A DNA stretch of 54,031 bases from assembly GCA_030608005.1 (NCBI GenBank), contig JAUWIX010000005.1, positions 1 through 54,031 of the forward strand, given 5' to 3'. Source of the DNA: Dehalococcoidia bacterium. Lineage in GTDB: Bacteria > Chloroflexota > Dehalococcoidia > Dehalococcoidales > BS750m-G39. Shown piece after piece: positions 53,224-54,031 of this stretch (positions within the stretch are counted from its first letter, which is position 1; each line of letters opens with the position of its first letter). The notes under the pieces are model-generated. The model was not told where the DNA came from. It saw only the letters and a list, made by a program, of their open reading frames with translations, and searched no databases. The translations under genes were made by a program, and so were the position numbers.

Positions 53224-53967
53224 TTATCGGTGAGGTACTCTTCTCAGTATCGCCCAAACATCCCGAGAAAACCGGTGCAGGGTTACCAGGCTCTGAGGGC
53301 TCAGTTCATGCAGTGATTCCTCGTATTTCTCAGTATATTTCTGGGAATTACCCAGAAGCCGTTGTACCTTTCGGTCAGTAAGAGATAGTCCTAAGACAAG
53401 TCCAGCTAATATGCTCATACCCAGCTTGCTAACCGATGATTCCAAGAGCATGCTTACGGGGCTTCGCCGGCCGAATGTATGTTTGGCTTCTCTGAGGCTG
53501 AGCAAAAGGGCTGCTATGATCTCGCCACAGCGGGCCAGTGGTGAGCGAGCCTCGGGTATCCTAACAAGTAACTCATGCAGAAGGGCCTGATGTTCAGATG
53601 CCTTTCCCTCGCGCAGGCTTAACAGAATGTGGGCTTTTATATCCTCCCACTCCTCCTGCTCCCGGCTCTCCCCGGCCAGGTGAGAGAAAAGGTCTATTGC
53701 TTCCGCAGTCGGGAAGAATAGAATGCTTGACCGGCCAGGACCAGAAGCCACCTTTGGTATAGTGTATTCAGAGCCTACCATGCCTTTTTGCTCGAGAAGC
53801 CTCAGCATGTCGTAGGCGGTGGAATCACTTAAGCCCATTCGCTTAGCAACCACACTGTAGTGGACAGGCTCTCGCATTTCGTGATAAACGTCAAGAAGCT
53901 CGCTCAGAAATACCTTCTGTCTGAAATTAAGATCCAAGAGCTTAAGTCCCTCCACTCTACAATTCAC
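53224..53967 (-). CDS. Winged-helix transcriptional regulator
   Basis: 247 residues from GTG 53967; a TTG 10 bases after GGAGGG (about 53938) may be the true start. FLSELLDVYHEMREPVHYSVVAKRMGLSDSTAYDMLRLLEQKGMVGSEY is a classical winged-helix DNA-binding domain; the rest (about 90-247) is helical with a hydrophobic segment (MSILAGLVLGLSL) and has no recognised ligand motif. Sits 76 bases upstream of arsA on the same strand, so it probably regulates the operon. Confidence 0.85.
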   Translation of the reverse strand: MNCRVEGLKLLDLNFRQKVFLSELLDVYHEMREPVHYSVVAKRMGLSDSTAYDMLRLLEQKGMVGSEYTIPKVASGPGRSSILFFPTAEAIDLFSHLAGESREQEEWEDIKAHILLSLREGKASEHQALLHELLVRIPEARSPLARCGEIIAALLLSLREAKHTFGRRSPVSMLLESSVSKLGMSILAGLVLGLSLTDRKVQRLLGNSQKYTEKYEESLHELSPQSLVTLHRFSRDVWAILRRVPHR

Positions 53968-54031
53968 ATCATTCTTTGAAGAATTAATGGGGCAAAGAGC
54001 AGTTGGCCAGCAATCTTTTTATCTCCTGTAC

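Noticed and set aside
1-54031. tRNA, rRNA or insertion sequence genes
   Set aside because: Scanning the gaps by eye showed no T-loop-like GGTTCGAATCC motif, no rRNA blocks and no transposase; a covariance-model search would be decisive.

Overview
The window reads like a chromosomal segment of a Chloroflexota bacterium close to the Dehalococcoidia. This is inferred from gene content, since no rRNA or tRNA was found. Clues are a mannosyl-3-phosphoglycerate synthase of the type known from Dehalococcoides and hyperthermophilic archaea, a citramalate synthase route to isoleucine, HisZ-dependent histidine synthesis, archaeal-flavoured genes (RtcB/archease, short ThyA, Sir2, a PaREP1-like protein) and tightly packed operons with many GTG/TTG starts.

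Layout. 1-445: start of an NfeD-type membrane serine protease (minus), cut by the window edge. 834-7058: histidine operon hisZ-hisG-hisD-hisC-(54-aa ORF)-hisB; HisG is a tandem duplication of the whole catalytic domain. 7090-14986 (minus): an operon read from a strong promoter at 15100-15128, in the order AsnB-like protein (split by an in-frame amber codon), mannosyl-3-phosphoglycerate synthase, HAD phosphatase, purD, purE, purB, purC. 15523-17208: guaA (minus). 17263-18346: tsaC and rpiB. 18363-31785: a branched-chain amino acid operon, with a promoter and leader terminator followed by ilvD-ilvB-ilvN-ilvC-leuA-leuC-leuD-leuB-cimA. It is interrupted by two accessory insertions: an uncharacterised gene plus a PaREP1/HEPN-like gene after ilvC, and a PD-(D/E)XK-like nuclease gene between leuC and leuD. 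31811-33880 (minus): FmdB zinc ribbon, Nfu iron-sulfur carrier, cysteine synthase, SagB-type nitroreductase. 33934-35822 (minus): archease and RtcB RNA ligase. 36151-39806: two unknown genes, a radical SAM protein with an unusual CX4CX2C motif, an archaeal-type thymidylate synthase and a B3/4-domain protein. 39807-42829: DnaJ-like protein (minus), Sir2 deacylase and a secreted protein. 43486-46507: a glycine betaine/proline-type ABC importer. 46715-48424: a patch of short unrecognised and decayed ORFs, probably an integrated-element remnant. 48461-53967 (minus): winged-helix regulator, ArsA-type ATPase, transglutaminase-like fragment, dolichol-kinase-like membrane protein, radical SAM protein and DegV protein.

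At least nine copies or fragments of a GC-rich palindromic intergenic repeat are scattered between genes, often directly upstream of start codons.

Biologically the window is dominated by anabolism (His, Val/Leu/Ile, Cys, purines, dTMP) and osmoprotection (mannosylglycerate synthesis and betaine uptake). The most interesting points are the duplicated HisG, the AsnB-like gene with degenerate glutaminase residues next to mannosylglycerate synthesis (possibly an amide-forming step), the 47-bp direct repeats flanking that gene, the accessory genes lodged in the leu operon, and the uncharacterised operon at the right end.
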